A stretch of DNA of 64,000 nucleotides from Oleisolibacter albus (GTDB lineage: Bacteria > Pseudomonadota > Alphaproteobacteria > Azospirillales > Azospirillaceae): contig NZ_QGNJ01000008.1 of NCBI RefSeq assembly GCF_003336875.1, forward strand, positions 175,536 through 239,535, read 5' to 3'. Shown piece by piece: positions 55,075 through 64,000 of this stretch (position 1 is its first letter; each line of letters begins with the position of its first letter). A program made the position numbers and the translations under genes. A model generated the notes under the pieces. The model did no database searches. It was not told the DNA's origin and saw only the letters and a list, made by a program, of their open reading frames with translations.

Positions 55075-55715
55075 CACGCAGCCTCCTTCCCTTCGCCCGC
55101 GGTCTCCCGCTTGCCCAGGATGTCGCTCACGCGGCGGCCGCGGCGGGCGGCAACGGCGCGCGGGCTGACGCACTTCTGCAGCGCGTCAAAGGTCGCCTTG
55201 ATCATGTTGTGCGGGTTCGAGGTGCCGACCGACTTGGTCACCACATCGGCCACGCCCAGGGCCTCGAAGATGGCGCGCATCGGACCGCCGGCGATGATGC
55301 CGGTACCGGCCGGGGCGGCACGCAGAACCACGCGGCCGGCACCGAAGTGACCGTCCACATCGTGGTGCAGGGTGCGGCCCTCGCGCAGGGGCACGCGGAT
55401 CATCGACCGCTTGGCCTGATCCGTGGCCTTGCGGATGGCCTCCGGCACCTCGCGGGCCTTGCCGGCACCGACGCCGACGCGGCCCTTCGCGTCACCGACG
55501 ACAACCAGGGCGGCGAAGCCGAAGCGACGGCCACCCTTCACCACCTTGGCGACGCGGTTGATGCCGACGAGCTTCTCGACGAGGTCATCACCCTCGCGTT
55601 CTTCCCGCCGGTCGCCGCGCTCACCGCCACCGCGACGCTCGCCGCGGTCCCGGTTGCGCCGCTCGTTCTCGCCGCCTGCGGCGTCCCTCTCATTACGTGG
55701 AGCCATGGTTCGCAC
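55074..55715 (-). CDS. rpsE: Ribosomal protein S5
   Basis: Small-subunit accuracy protein, 213 aa. The core [20 protein letters not shown] and [21 protein letters not shown] is canonical. The N-terminus carries an extra ~35 residues rich in Arg, Glu, Asp and Gly ([20 protein letters not shown]), longer than E. coli S5 (167 aa) and common in rhodospirillalean relatives. It lies between rplR and rpmD. Confidence 0.96.
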   Translation of the reverse strand: MRTMAPRNERDAAGGENERRNRDRGERRGGGERGDRREEREGDDLVEKLVGINRVAKVVKGGRRFGFAALVVVGDAKGRVGVGAGKAREVPEAIRKATDQAKRSMIRVPLREGRTLHHDVDGHFGAGRVVLRAAPAGTGIIAGGPMRAIFEALGVADVVTKSVGTSNPHNMIKATFDALQKCVSPRAVAARRGRRVSDILGKRETAGEGKEAA

Positions 55716-55718
55716 TCC

Positions 55719-56081
55719 TTAGAACTGCAGGCCGGCTTCGCGCGCGGCGTCGGCCAGGGCCTTGACCCGGCCGTGGAACAGATACTGACCGCGATCGAAC
55801 ACCACTTCGGTGACACCCTTGGCGGTGGCGCGTTCGGCAATCAGCTTGCCGACGGCCTTGGCCGCCTCGATGTCGGCCCCGGTCTTCAGGGTCTCGCGCA
55901 GATCCTTGTCAAGCGTCGAAGCGGCCACAAGGGTGTGGCCGGCAACGTCGTCGATGATCTGGGCGTAGATGTGCTGGGAGGAGCGGAAGACGGACAGACG
56001 GACACGACCGCCGCCGAACTTCCGGATCCTGGTACGAACGCGCTGCTTGCGGCGCGCGTTGAGATCCTTCTGCTTGCTCAT
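55719..56081 (-). CDS. rplR: Ribosomal protein L18
   Basis: 5S rRNA-binding large-subunit protein, 120 aa, with the conserved [18 protein letters not shown] stretch and C-terminal [19 protein letters not shown]. It begins 11 bp after the rplF stop codon. Confidence 0.96.
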   Translation of the reverse strand: MSKQKDLNARRKQRVRTRIRKFGGGRVRLSVFRSSQHIYAQIIDDVAGHTLVAASTLDKDLRETLKTGADIEAAKAVGKLIAERATAKGVTEVVFDRGQYLFHGRVKALADAAREAGLQF

Positions 56082-56092
56082 GGTCGTTCGCC

Positions 56093-56626
56093 TTATTTCT
56101 TCTTGCCTTCCTTGCGGACGATCGTCTCGTTCTCGTACTTCACGCCCTTGCCCTTATAGGGCTCGGGGCCGCGGTACGCACGGATCTCGGCCGCCACCTG
56201 ACCCACCTGCTGCTTGTCGGCACCCGACACGCTGATCGCAGTGGGCTTCTCGCATTTGATCGAGATGCCCTGAGGGATCGGGTATTTCACATCATGGCTG
56301 AAGCCCAGGTTCAGGATCAGATCCGTCCCCTGCACCATGGCCTTGTAGCCGACGCCGTTGATTTCAAGGTTCTTGGTGAACCCCTTCTCAACGCCGGCGA
56401 CCAGGTTGGCGATATTGGTACGCGCCGTGGCCCAGTTCTGGCGGGCGCGCTTGGTCTCGTTGCGCGGGGCAACGGCGACCTTGCCGTCCTCGAGCTTGGC
56501 CTCGATCTCGTCGATCAAGGTCAGGCTGAGCTGGCCCAGCTTGCCCTTGGCGGTGACGGTCTGGCCGGCGACCTGTACGGTCACCCCGGCCGGGACCGGC
56601 ACCGGATGCTTTCCGATACGCGACAT
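56093..56626 (-). CDS. rplF: Ribosomal protein L6
   Basis: Large-subunit protein near the factor-binding region, 177 aa, with the [14 protein letters not shown] start, [20 protein letters not shown] and the C-terminal [16 protein letters not shown] signature. Normal length and position between rpsH and rplR. Confidence 0.97.
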   Translation of the reverse strand: MSRIGKHPVPVPAGVTVQVAGQTVTAKGKLGQLSLTLIDEIEAKLEDGKVAVAPRNETKRARQNWATARTNIANLVAGVEKGFTKNLEINGVGYKAMVQGTDLILNLGFSHDVKYPIPQGISIKCEKPTAISVSGADKQQVGQVAAEIRAYRGPEPYKGKGVKYENETIVRKEGKKK

Positions 56627-56637
56627 GGCCGAGCTCC

Positions 56638-57036
56638 TTAGAACACCTTGCAGAGAACCTCGCCGCCGACGTTGGCAGCGCGGGCCTCCACATCCGACAT
56701 GACGCCACGGGGCGTCGACAGGATCGCGATGCCGAGGCCGTTGTAGACGCGCGGCAGGTCAGCGATCTTCGAGTAGATCCGGCGGCCCGGCTTGGAGACG
56801 CGGTGGATCTCCTTAATGACCGGTTCACCCTCGTGGTACTTGAGCTCGATGCGCAGGTTGCGCACACCCGGCTTCACGTCTTCGACGTTGTAGCCGCGGA
56901 TGTAACCCTCACGCTTCAAAACCTCCAGCACATTGGTGCGGAGCTTGGAGGCCGGGCTCACGACCACCGACATACGGGCTTTCTGACCGTTACGGATACG
57001 GGTCAGCATATCGCCCAGGGGATCGCTCAGGTTCAT
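56638..57036 (-). CDS. rpsH: Ribosomal protein S8
   Basis: 16S rRNA-binding small-subunit protein, 132 aa, with [14 protein letters not shown] at the start and the diagnostic [25 protein letters not shown] end. In E. coli this protein represses the spc operon; whether that holds here is not shown by the sequence. Confidence 0.97.
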   Translation of the reverse strand: MNLSDPLGDMLTRIRNGQKARMSVVVSPASKLRTNVLEVLKREGYIRGYNVEDVKPGVRNLRIELKYHEGEPVIKEIHRVSKPGRRIYSKIADLPRVYNGLGIAILSTPRGVMSDVEARAANVGGEVLCKVF

Positions 57037-57049
57037 TACCCGACCCTCC

Positions 57050-57355
57050 TTACCAGCTGGACTTGGTCATGCCGGGGATCTGGCCATTGGAGGCCAGGTC
57101 ACGCAGCGTGACGCGAGAGAGACGGAACTTGCGATAGTAGGCGCGCGGACGGCCCGTCATTTCGCACCGGTTGCGGATGCGGACCTTGCTGCCGTTGCGG
57201 GGCATCTGGGCCAGCTTCAGCACCGCGGCGAACCGCTCTTCCGGGGCGACGTCGCGGTTCTTCACCAACGCCTTCAGCGCGGCGCGCTTTTCGGCCTGCT
57301 GGGCCGTCATGCGCGTGCGGCGCTTGTTCTTCTCGATGGAGCTTTTCTTAGCCAT
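57050..57355 (-). CDS. rpsN: Ribosomal protein S14 (zinc-free form)
   Basis: Small-subunit head protein, 101 aa. It has a single cysteine and so lacks the CxxC zinc motifs of the short form; the [19 protein letters not shown] end is conserved. The starting methionine at 57355 gives [13 protein letters not shown]. Confidence 0.96.
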   Translation of the reverse strand: MAKKSSIEKNKRRTRMTAQQAEKRAALKALVKNRDVAPEERFAAVLKLAQMPRNGSKVRIRNRCEMTGRPRAYYRKFRLSRVTLRDLASNGQIPGMTKSSW

Positions 57356-57373
57356 GGGTCAGTTCCCCGCCAC

Positions 57374-57916
57374 TCATCCGACGAACGGCATGTCGAAGGC
57401 CTTCAGGAGGGACTTGGCCTCCTTGTCGGTCTTCGCCGTGGTCACGATGATGATGTCCATGCCCCGGATGTCTTCGATCTTGTCGTAGTCGATCTCGGGG
57501 AAGATGATCTGCTCTTTAAGACCCATGGCGTAGTTGCCACGGCCGTCGAAGCTGTTGCCCGGGATGCCGCGGAAGTCGCGGACACGCGGCAGGGCAATGG
57601 TCACCAGACGGTCGAGGAACTCGTACATGCGGTCGCGGCGCAGGGTCACCTTGCAGCCGATCGGCATGCCTTCACGCAGCTTGAACTGCGCGATGGACTT
57701 GCGGGCCTTGGTCACCACGGGCTTCTGACCGGTGATGGCGGCCATTTCGGCGACGGCAGCGTTGATCTTCTTGCTGTCGCCGGCGGCCTCACCGACACCC
57801 ATGTTGATGACGATCTTCTCGAGGCGCGGCACTTCCATGTCGTTGGCGTAGTTGAACTCCGCCTTCAACTTGGTGCGCACGACCTTCTCGTAATGCTCTT
57901 TCAGTCGGGCAGACAT
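57374..57916 (-). CDS. rplE: Ribosomal protein L5
   Basis: 5S rRNA-binding protein, 180 aa. The ATG at 57916 is preceded by GAGG and gives [12 protein letters not shown], the expected length; the four-codon longer frame would start inside the rplX ribosome-binding zone. [33 protein letters not shown] and [14 protein letters not shown] are conserved. Confidence 0.97.
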   Translation of the reverse strand: MSARLKEHYEKVVRTKLKAEFNYANDMEVPRLEKIVINMGVGEAAGDSKKINAAVAEMAAITGQKPVVTKARKSIAQFKLREGMPIGCKVTLRRDRMYEFLDRLVTIALPRVRDFRGIPGNSFDGRGNYAMGLKEQIIFPEIDYDKIEDIRGMDIIIVTTAKTDKEAKSLLKAFDMPFVG

Positions 57917-57924
57917 GGCGCGCC

Positions 57925-58242
57925 TCACAGATCGATGACTTCGCCGGACGCCTTGGCGACGCGGACCTTGCGGCCATCGTCCAGCGTCTTGAACCCAACG
58001 CGGGTCGGCTTGTTGGTCTTCGGATCGACGTGCGCCACGTTCGACACATGCAGCGCCGCCTCGATCTCGACGATACCGCCCTGCTGGGTCGGGGTCTGAC
58101 GCTGGTGCTTCTTCACCAGGTTGACGCCCCGCACCTTCACGCGGTTCTCGGTCGGCAGAACCTCAATGACCTCGCCCGTCTTGCCCTTGTCCTTGCCGGC
58201 AATGACGGCGACGCGGTCACCCTTGCGGATCTTCGCAGCCAT
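57925..58242 (-). CDS. rplX: Ribosomal protein L24
   Basis: Assembly-initiating large-subunit protein, 105 aa, with a KOW motif near the N-terminus ([19 protein letters not shown]) and [19 protein letters not shown]. Its start base is shared with the end of rplN (one-base overlap). Confidence 0.97.
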   Translation of the reverse strand: MAAKIRKGDRVAVIAGKDKGKTGEVIEVLPTENRVKVRGVNLVKKHQRQTPTQQGGIVEIEAALHVSNVAHVDPKTNKPTRVGFKTLDDGRKVRVAKASGEVIDL

Positions 58243-58610
58243 CAGAGCACCTCCGGCGCCAGCGAAATGATCTTCATGAACTTCTTGGCGCGCAGCTCGC
58301 GGGTCACCGGCCCGAAGATACGGGTACCGATGGGCTCGCCCTGCTTGTTGATCAGGACGGCGGCGTTGCGATCGAAGCGGATGACGGAGCCGTCTTCGCG
58401 ACGGATCTCCTTGGCGGTGCGAACGATGACGGCGCGCTGCACGTCACCCTTCTTCACGCGGCCACGCGGAATCGCCTCTTTGACCGAGACGACGATGACG
58501 TCGCCAATGGTCGCGAAACGACGGCCGGCGCCGCCCAGCACCTTGATGCACTGCACCCGGCGCGCGCCGCTGTTGTCCGCGACCTCCAGGTTGGTTTGCA
58601 TCTGGATCAT
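58242..58610 (-). CDS. rplN: Ribosomal protein L14
   Basis: Large-subunit protein, 122 aa, with the invariant [20 protein letters not shown] start and [24 protein letters not shown]. It begins the spc-type section, 12 bp after rpsQ, with no visible promoter between, so the S10 and spc groups are probably continuous. Confidence 0.97.
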   Translation of the reverse strand: MIQMQTNLEVADNSGARRVQCIKVLGGAGRRFATIGDVIVVSVKEAIPRGRVKKGDVQRAVIVRTAKEIRREDGSVIRFDRNAAVLINKQGEPIGTRIFGPVTRELRAKKFMKIISLAPEVL

Positions 58611-58622
58611 GGGATGCCTTCC

Positions 58623-58877
58623 TTATTCAGCGGATGCCGCCGGAGCGGCTTCGGAAACGACAGTCCACCGCTTCCGCTTCGAGATCGGACGGCACTCTTC
58701 GATCTGGACGGTATCGCCGATCTTGTGTGCGTTGAGCTCGTCGTGGGCAGCGTACTTCTTCGACTGCTTGATGAACTTCTTATACACCGGGTGCATGACG
58801 CGGCGCTCGACAAGGACGACAACAGTCTTGTCGCCCTTGTCGGACACCACCGTGCCCTGCAGAACGCGACGGGGCAT
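58623..58877 (-). CDS. rpsQ: Ribosomal protein S17
   Basis: Small-subunit OB-fold protein, 84 aa, with [21 protein letters not shown] and the [11 protein letters not shown] signature, plus a short acidic/Ala tail. It is the last gene of the S10-type group. Confidence 0.96.
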   Translation of the reverse strand: MPRRVLQGTVVSDKGDKTVVVLVERRVMHPVYKKFIKQSKKYAAHDELNAHKIGDTVQIEECRPISKRKRWTVVSEAAPAASAE

Positions 58878-58893
58878 CTTACTCTCCCCTCAC

Positions 58894-59100
58894 TCAGGCG
58901 GACGTCGCGAGCGAAGCCCGCGCGCCCAGGATTGTCTTGATGCGGGCGATGTCGCGACGCACCACACGGACCCGCGCCGTGTTCTCCAGCTGGCCGGAGG
59001 CCTTCTGGAAACGCAGGTTGAACTGTTCCTTCTTGAGCTGGAGGAGCTGCTCGTTCAGCTCCTCGGCGCTCTTCTCGCGAAGGTCGGTAGCCTTCGTCAT
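58894..59100 (-). CDS. rpmC: Ribosomal protein L29
   Basis: Small helical-hairpin protein beside the exit tunnel, 68 aa, with [29 protein letters not shown] and [11 protein letters not shown]. Its start overlaps the rplP stop by 4 bp. Confidence 0.95.
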   Translation of the reverse strand: MTKATDLREKSAEELNEQLLQLKKEQFNLRFQKASGQLENTARVRVVRRDIARIKTILGARASLATSA

Positions 59101-59522
59101 GCCTCACCCCCTTCACCCAGACGGGTGACGAAACGCGTCTTGATCGGCAGCTTGGCTGCCGCGAGCTCAAAGGCCCGCTTGGCGAGATCGGCCGGCACGC
59201 CGTCGACCTCGAACATGATACGACCCGGATGCACGCGGGCCGCCCAGTACTCCGGAGACCCCTTACCGGAACCCATGCGGACTTCGGCGGGCTTGGTGGA
59301 GACGGGAACGTCCGGGAAAATCCGGATCCAGACGCGCCCCTGACGCTTCAGGTGGCGGGTGATCGCGCGACGCGCGGCCTCGATCTGGCGGGCGGTGATG
59401 CGCATGGGCTCCACCGCCTTCAGGCCGAAGGCACCGAAATTCAGCGCAGTACCGCCCTTGGCGGTGCCGTGGATACGGCCCTTGTGCGCCTTCCGGTACT
59501 TGGTTCGCTTCGGACTCAGCAT
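59097..59522 (-). CDS. rplP: Ribosomal protein L16
   Basis: Large-subunit protein near the A site, 141 aa, starting [16 protein letters not shown] with conserved [16 protein letters not shown] and [16 protein letters not shown]. It overlaps rpmC by 4 bp and follows rpsC after 39 bp. Confidence 0.97.
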   Translation of the reverse strand: MLSPKRTKYRKAHKGRIHGTAKGGTALNFGAFGLKAVEPMRITARQIEAARRAITRHLKRQGRVWIRIFPDVPVSTKPAEVRMGSGKGSPEYWAARVHPGRIMFEVDGVPADLAKRAFELAAAKLPIKTRFVTRLGEGGEA

Positions 59523-59561
59523 GGCTATCTGCCTTTCATATCCCTGCTAGTATCCGGCGGC

Positions 59562-60239
59562 TCAACGGGCCGGCGCCTGATCCGCGGCGCGCTTGTCCTG
59601 CGCCATCGGATCGTGGGCCAGGATCTCGCCCTTGAACACCCACACCTTGACACCGCAGGTGCCGTAGGTGGTCTTGGCCGTGCCGACGCCGTAATCGATG
59701 TCCGCGCGCAGCGTATGCAGCGGCACGCGGCCTTCACGGTACCATTCCAGGCGGGCGATCTCCGCCCCGCCCAGACGGCCGGAGCAGTTGATACGAATGC
59801 CCTGGGCGCCCAGACGCATGGCCGACTGCACCGCGCGCTTCATGGCGCGGCGGAAGGCCACGCGGCGCTCCAGCTGGCTGGCGATGTTCTCGGCGATCAG
59901 ACGCGCGTCCAGCTCCGGCTTGCGGATCTCGACGATGTTCAGATTCACCTCGCCACCGGCCATGCGGCTCAGCTCGGAGCGCAGCTTCTCGATGTCCGCG
60001 CCCTTCTTGCCGATCACAACACCCGGACGGGCGGTGTGAATGGTGACGCGGGCCTTCTTGGCCGGACGCTCAATGACCACGCGGCTGACGCCGGCAGCCT
60101 GCAGGCGGCCCTGCAGGTACTTGCGCAGCTTCAGGTCCTTGTGGAGCAGGTCGGCGTAATCCTTGTCCGCGAACCAGCGGCTGTCCCAGGTGCGGTTGAT
60201 GCCGAGCCGCAGCCCGATGGGATTGATTTTCTGACCCAT
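59562..60239 (-). CDS. rpsC: Ribosomal protein S3
   Basis: Small-subunit protein at the mRNA entry site with helicase activity, 225 aa. [15 protein letters not shown] start, KH domain ([14 protein letters not shown]) and [37 protein letters not shown] are clear. It shares one base with the end of rplV. Confidence 0.97.
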   Translation of the reverse strand: MGQKINPIGLRLGINRTWDSRWFADKDYADLLHKDLKLRKYLQGRLQAAGVSRVVIERPAKKARVTIHTARPGVVIGKKGADIEKLRSELSRMAGGEVNLNIVEIRKPELDARLIAENIASQLERRVAFRRAMKRAVQSAMRLGAQGIRINCSGRLGGAEIARLEWYREGRVPLHTLRADIDYGVGTAKTTYGTCGVKVWVFKGEILAHDPMAQDKRAADQAPAR

Positions 60240-60637
60240 TACTCAGCGGCCCCCTCGGCCTTCTCCTCGGCGCGCTCGCGCACGATCACGGTCAGGTTGC
60301 TGAACGACTTCTCGACGCGGGCGCCGCGGCCGCGGGCGCGGGCGTGGAACCGCTTCATCACCAGGGCCTTGCCGACGGTCGCGTGCGAAACGACCAGACG
60401 GTCAACGTCCAGCTGATGGTTGTTCTCGGCGTTCGCGATCGCGGACTGCAGCACCTTCTTCACCTCACCGGCAATACGGCGGCGGGAGAATGTGAGCATG
60501 GCGAGGGCTTCACCAGCGGTCTTTCCGCGGATCAGCTGCGCAACCAGGTTAAGCTTGCGCGGGCTCGTGCGGATCATTCCGCCGAACGCCTTGGCCTCAC
60601 TCTCGCTGAGGCGCCGCTCTGCAGCAGGCTTTCCCAT
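60239..60637 (-). CDS. rplV: Ribosomal protein L22
   Basis: Exit-tunnel protein, 132 aa, with [17 protein letters not shown] and the tunnel loop [22 protein letters not shown]. The C-terminus is a short acidic Ala/Glu tail. It begins 2 bp after rpsS. Confidence 0.97.
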   Translation of the reverse strand: MGKPAAERRLSESEAKAFGGMIRTSPRKLNLVAQLIRGKTAGEALAMLTFSRRRIAGEVKKVLQSAIANAENNHQLDVDRLVVSHATVGKALVMKRFHARARGRGARVEKSFSNLTVIVRERAEEKAEGAAE

Positions 60638-60639
60638 GA

Positions 60640-60918
60640 TTACTTCCTCTTCGCCTTCTTGTCGGCCGCATGGCCGTAGAATGTCCGCGTCGGGGAGAAC
60701 TCGCCGAACTTGTGACCGATCATGTTCTCGGTCACCAGCACCGGCAGGAACTTCTGGCCATTGTACACGCCAAAGGTCAGACCGACGAACTGGGGCAGAA
60801 TGGTCGAGCGACGGGACCAGATCTTGATGATCTCGTTGCGCCCGGAAGCACGGGCCTTGTCTGCCTTCTTCAACAGGTAGCCGTCAACGAACGGCCCCTT
60901 CCACACGGAACGGGTCAC
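60640..60918 (-). CDS. rpsS: Ribosomal protein S19
   Basis: Small-subunit head protein, 92 aa, with [38 protein letters not shown] and [12 protein letters not shown], all canonical. Normal length; lies between rplB and rplV. Confidence 0.97.
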   Translation of the reverse strand: MTRSVWKGPFVDGYLLKKADKARASGRNEIIKIWSRRSTILPQFVGLTFGVYNGQKFLPVLVTENMIGHKFGEFSPTRTFYGHAADKKAKRK

Positions 60919-60930
60919 GGCTCCGCCTCC

Positions 60931-61758
60931 TTACTTAGCGCGACGACGGATAATGAGCTTATCCGTGGCCTTGTTCTGACGCGTCTTCTTGCCCTTCGTC
61001 GGCTTGCCCCAAGGGGTCACCGGATGACGGCCACCGGACGTACGGCCCTCACCACCACCATGCGGGTGGTCGATCGGGTTCATGGCGACACCGCGGACCG
61101 CCGGACGGCGACCCAGCCAGCGGTTACGGCCGGCCTTGGCGATGACCAAGTTGGACTCGTCGGGGTTCGACACCGCGCCGATGGTGGCCATGCACTCGCC
61201 GCGCACGACGCGCAGCTCGCCGGACGGCAGCTTCAGCTGGGCATAGCCCTGGTCGCGGCCGACCAGCTGAACATAGCTGCCGGCGGCGCGGGCCAGCTGA
61301 CCGCCCTTGCCAACCTTGAGCTCCACATTGTGCACGATGGTGCCAACGGGGATGTTCTTCAGCGGCATGGCGTTGCCGGGCTTCACGTCGACCTTCTCGC
61401 CGGCGACGACCACGTCGCCCGCCTTCAGGCGCTGCGGCGCGAGGATGTAGGACAGGGTCCCGTCCTCGTACTTCACCAGCGCGATGAAGCCGGTCCGGTT
61501 CGGATCGTACTCCAGACGCTCGACCGTGGCGGTCATGTCCAGCTTGCCGCGACGCTTGAAGTCGACCAGGCGGTAGGTCCGCTTGTGGCCGCCACCCATG
61601 CGGCGGGCGGTGATGCGACCGGTGTTGTTGCGACCGCCGGAGCCCGTCAGGCCCTCGGTCAGCATCTTCACCGGCTTGCCCTTGTGCAGTTCCGAGCGAT
61701 CGACCAGAACGAGCTGGCGGAGGCTCGGCGTAATGGGACGGAATGTCTTCAGTGCCAT
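60931..61758 (-). CDS. rplB: Ribosomal protein L2
   Basis: Large-subunit core protein required for peptidyl transferase assembly, 275 aa, with the [17 protein letters not shown] block and the invariant [14 protein letters not shown] and [17 protein letters not shown]. It starts 10 bp after rplW ends. Confidence 0.97.
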   Translation of the reverse strand: MALKTFRPITPSLRQLVLVDRSELHKGKPVKMLTEGLTGSGGRNNTGRITARRMGGGHKRTYRLVDFKRRGKLDMTATVERLEYDPNRTGFIALVKYEDGTLSYILAPQRLKAGDVVVAGEKVDVKPGNAMPLKNIPVGTIVHNVELKVGKGGQLARAAGSYVQLVGRDQGYAQLKLPSGELRVVRGECMATIGAVSNPDESNLVIAKAGRNRWLGRRPAVRGVAMNPIDHPHGGGEGRTSGGRHPVTPWGKPTKGKKTRQNKATDKLIIRRRAK

Positions 61759-61768
61759 TGTCCTACCC

Positions 61769-62086
61769 TCACACGCCCGTCGTGACGTCGATGCTGCTGC
61801 CCTCGGCCAGGGTCACCACAGCCTTCTTGTAGTCAGAACGGCGGCCGACGGTGCCGCGGAAGCGCTTCGTCTTGCCCTTGACCACAACGGTGTTGACGGC
61901 CTTGACGCTGACCTTGAACAGGCCCTCGACCGCCGCCTTGATCTCGGGCTTCTTCGCATCCAGACGCACCTTGAAGGTGACCTGGTTGTGCTCGGAGCCC
62001 ATGGTGGACTTCTCGGTGATGACCGGCGCCACGATCACGTCGTACATGCGCTCGGCCGAGATCGTCGGCTTCTTCGTCGTGCTCAT
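61769..62086 (-). CDS. rplW: Ribosomal protein L23
   Basis: Exit-tunnel protein that docks SRP and trigger factor, 105 aa. The [12 protein letters not shown] start, [20 protein letters not shown] and [18 protein letters not shown] are conserved; about ten extra N-terminal residues precede the core. The ATG at 62086 overlaps the rplD stop by 4 bp; the longer frame upstream is not coding. Confidence 0.96.
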   Translation of the reverse strand: MSTTKKPTISAERMYDVIVAPVITEKSTMGSEHNQVTFKVRLDAKKPEIKAAVEGLFKVSVKAVNTVVVKGKTKRFRGTVGRRSDYKKAVVTLAEGSSIDVTTGV

Positions 62087-62703
62087 TTCAGACGAGCCTC
62101 CAGCTGCTCGACCGCGTTGCGGGTGAGGACGAGGGTGTCCGCCCGCAGGATGTCGTACACGTTGGCGCCCTGTTCCGGCAGCACGTCGATGTGCGGGATG
62201 TTCCCGGCGGCAAGAACGAAGTTCTTGTCCAGGTTCGCACCGTCGATGATCAGAGCGGAGTTCAGCCCGATCGTCTGCAGCTGGGCGAACAGCGCCTTGG
62301 TCTTGTGCGTGTCGGCCTTGGCGGCCTCCAGCACGATCAGCTTGCCTTCCGCCGCCTTGACCGACAGGGCGGTCTTCAGGGCCAGCTTGCGGACCTTCTT
62401 GGTCAGATCGTGCTCGTGGGAGCGGACGACCGGCCCGAAGATGCGCGCGCCGCCGCGGAACTGCGGCGAACGGACGGAGCCCTGACGGGCACGACCGGTG
62501 CCCTTCTGGCGCCACGGCTTCTTCGTGGTGCCGGAGATCTCGGAGATCCCCTTCGTCTTGTGGGTGCCGGCGCGGCGCTTGGCCAGCTGCCACAGCACCA
62601 TGCGGGTCAGGATGTCCTGGCGCGCGGGCAGGCCGAAGACCTCTTCGGAGAGATCGATCTCGCCGACCGTCTCATTGTTCAGATTGATGACGTTCGTCTT
62701 CAT
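62083..62703 (-). CDS. rplD: Ribosomal protein L4
   Basis: Large-subunit protein with an exit-tunnel loop, 206 aa, with the [23 protein letters not shown] loop region and the [16 protein letters not shown] block. In E. coli L4 represses the S10 operon; no matching leader is identified here. It overlaps rplW by 4 bp. Confidence 0.96.
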   Translation of the reverse strand: MKTNVINLNNETVGEIDLSEEVFGLPARQDILTRMVLWQLAKRRAGTHKTKGISEISGTTKKPWRQKGTGRARQGSVRSPQFRGGARIFGPVVRSHEHDLTKKVRKLALKTALSVKAAEGKLIVLEAAKADTHKTKALFAQLQTIGLNSALIIDGANLDKNFVLAAGNIPHIDVLPEQGANVYDILRADTLVLTRNAVEQLEARLK

Positions 62704-62708
62704 GATGC

Positions 62709-63416
62709 TCAGCCCTCCTGCGCCGCAGGAGCCTCAGCGACCGGGGTACGGAACGAACCCGGGAACGGGACGCCCTCCGGCAGCTTCTTCTTCACCGCGT
62801 CCTTGACGAGGACCCAGGCGCCCTCGTGACCGGGAACGGCACCCTTGACCAGGATCAGACCGCGCTCGGCATCGACCGACACGACCTTCAGGTTCTGGAC
62901 GGTGACCGTATCGACACCCAGGTGACCGGGCATCTTCTTGTTCTTGAAGGTCTTACCCGGGTCCTGGCGGCCACCGGTCGAACCGATGGAGCGATGGGAC
63001 ACCGACACGCCGTGGGTGGCGCGCAGGCCACCGAAATTCCAGCGCTTCATACCGCCGGCGTAGCCCTTACCGATGGTCGTGCCCTGGACGTCCACGAACT
63101 GGCCCGCGATGAAGTGGTCGGCGGTGATCTCGGCACCGACCTCGATCAGGTTCTGCGGATCAACGCGGAACTCGACCAGCTTCTTCTTCGGCTCGACCTT
63201 CGCCTTGGCGAACATCTCGCGCTGGGCCTTGGCGACGTTCTTCACCTTCGCCTTGCCCGAGCCGAGCTGCAGCGCGGTGTAACCGTCGCGCTCTTCGGTC
63301 TTGTGGGCCACAACCTGGACACCGTCCAGTTTCAGCACAGTCACCGGCACGCTCTCACCCTCGCCCGTGAAGACGCGGGTCATGCCAAGCTTCTGCGCGA
63401 TCAATCCGGATCGCAT
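62709..63416 (-). CDS. rplC: Ribosomal protein L3
   Basis: Early-assembly large-subunit protein, 235 aa. The ATG at 63416 gives [16 protein letters not shown], the family start, with GAGGAG a few bases upstream; the in-frame ATG at 63473 would add a non-conserved acidic segment. [13 protein letters not shown] and [20 protein letters not shown] blocks are present, and an Ala/Glu-rich tail of about 15 residues follows. Confidence 0.96.
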   Translation of the reverse strand: MRSGLIAQKLGMTRVFTGEGESVPVTVLKLDGVQVVAHKTEERDGYTALQLGSGKAKVKNVAKAQREMFAKAKVEPKKKLVEFRVDPQNLIEVGAEITADHFIAGQFVDVQGTTIGKGYAGGMKRWNFGGLRATHGVSVSHRSIGSTGGRQDPGKTFKNKKMPGHLGVDTVTVQNLKVVSVDAERGLILVKGAVPGHEGAWVLVKDAVKKKLPEGVPFPGSFRTPVAEAPAAQEG

Positions 63417-63475
63417 TCTTCTTTTCTCCTCATTCGGGACATCCTCGGAGGGAGAGGTCCCGTACTCACTCACAC

Positions 63476-63784
63476 TTAGATCTTGATCTCGACGTCGACG
63501 CCGGCGGCCAGGTCGAGCTTCATCAGGGCGTCAACGGTCTGCGGCGTCGGATCGACGATGTCCAGCAGACGCTTGTGCGTCCGGATTTCGAACTGCTCGC
63601 GCGACTTCTTGTCGATGTGCGGGCTGCGGTTGACCGTAAACTTCTCGATCTGGGTCGGAAGCGGGATCGGACCGCGCACGCGGGCCCCGGTCCGCTTGGC
63701 AGTGTTGACGATCTCGCTGGTGCTCTGATCGAGCACGCGATGATCGAACGCCTTCAGGCGGATCCGGATATTCTGGCTTTCCAT
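63476..63784 (-). CDS. rpsJ: Ribosomal protein S10
   Basis: Small-subunit head protein, also the NusE antitermination factor; 102 aa with [16 protein letters not shown] and [31 protein letters not shown] (described in two parts). It opens the S10 group, 90 bp downstream of tuf. Confidence 0.97.
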   Translation of the reverse strand: MESQNIRIRLKAFDHRVLDQSTSEIVNTAKRTGARVRGPIPLPTQIEKFTVNRSPHIDKKSREQFEIRTHKRLLDIVDPTPQTVDALMKLDLAAGVDVEIKI

Positions 63785-63807
63785 GTGCTTAACCCCGAAA
63801 AGGCGGC

Positions 63808-63836
63808 TTTATACCCAAGAGACGGGCCGGCCCCAA
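63808..63836 (-). promoter_or_regulatory. Possible promoter of S10 gene group
   Basis: Minus-strand TTGGGG (63836-63831), a 17-bp spacer and TATAAA (63813-63808), about 24 bp before rpsJ. A GGCCGGCC-type inverted repeat at 63823-63853 overlaps it and could end tuf transcripts. Confidence 0.35.
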
Positions 63837-63874
63837 GCGAATTGAGGCCGGCCTGCCCACAAACCTGATACGCG

Positions 63875-64000
63875 TTACTGGACGATCTTGGAGACGACGC
63901 CGGCGCCGACGGTGCGGCCGCCTTCGCGGATGGCGAAGCGCAGGCCCTCATCCATGGCGATCGGGGCGATGAGCTGGACGCCCAGGCGGATGTTGTCGCC
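63875..64000 (-). CDS. tuf: Elongation factor Tu, C-terminal 41 residues (5' part outside window)
   Basis: GTPase delivering aminoacyl-tRNA to the ribosome. Only the C-terminal domain 3 end is present: [18 protein letters not shown] followed by [11 protein letters not shown], which is unmistakable EF-Tu. The stop is at 63875-63877. Placement immediately upstream of rpsJ matches the usual str-S10 junction. Confidence 0.96.
   Translation of the reverse strand, partial: GDNIRLGVQLIAPIAMDEGLRFAIREGGRTVGAGVVSKIVQ

Overview
The window is GC-rich chromosomal DNA from an alphaproteobacterium, most likely a rhodospirillalean close to Azospirillum or Niveispirillum. This rests on gene content and order: zapA-6S RNA-5-FTHF cyclo-ligase, an RcdA/DUF1465 gene, DUF3126 and DUF4164 genes, an archaeal-type class I aldolase in a tkt/gap/fba neighbourhood, EpmA with EF-P, and an alphaproteobacterial S10-spc-alpha ribosomal cluster. 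The genus call is an inference. I see no rRNA, tRNA, CRISPR array, prophage or insertion sequence.

Layout. 1-2.3 kb (minus): YmdB-type phosphoesterase, fau, 6S RNA with its own promoter, zapA and a DUF4164 coiled-coil gene. 2.5-13.7 kb (plus): transketolase, GAPDH, a DUF3126 gene, two tandem chemoreceptor genes with FliA-type promoters, an unknown gene, class I aldolase and thiE. 13.7-18.6 kb: epmA, a FemAB-like gene, and a GST/MFS pair facing a LysR regulator. 18.7-23.3 kb (minus): efp, suhB and a three-gene OmpA-MotA-OmpA module. 23.6-27.4 kb (plus): livHMGF permease and ATPase genes, followed by a DUF5990 cassette bracketed by a duplication of the livF 3' end. 28-31.7 kb: LysE exporter, ABC exporter, rpmE and an RcdA-like gene. 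31.8-34 kb: small heat-shock gene with a sigma32 promoter and a ROSE-like RNA thermometer, then an ECF sigma/anti-sigma pair. 34-48.3 kb: prpE-type acyl-CoA synthetase, several unknown or envelope genes, a DNA ligase/exonuclease pair, an AbgT transporter, psuG, a DUF1842-like gene, a DegQ protease and small membrane or lipoprotein genes. 48.4-64 kb (minus): tuf (partial), rpsJ through rpsQ, rplN through adk, then rpsM-rpsK-rpoA-rplQ.

How the parts fit. The window mixes core carbon metabolism, translation (ribosomal proteins, EF-P and the enzyme that modifies it), envelope functions, motility sensing and heat response. The most informative non-routine features are regulatory or genome-dynamic. 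They are the thermometer of the small heat-shock gene, the paired FliA promoters and shared 3' halves of the chemoreceptors, the repeat-bracketed DUF5990 insertion, and two truncated genes meeting head-on between adk and rpsM. I do not see a clearly new multi-gene defence or biosynthetic system. The best candidate for an undescribed function is the OmpA-MotA-OmpA module.
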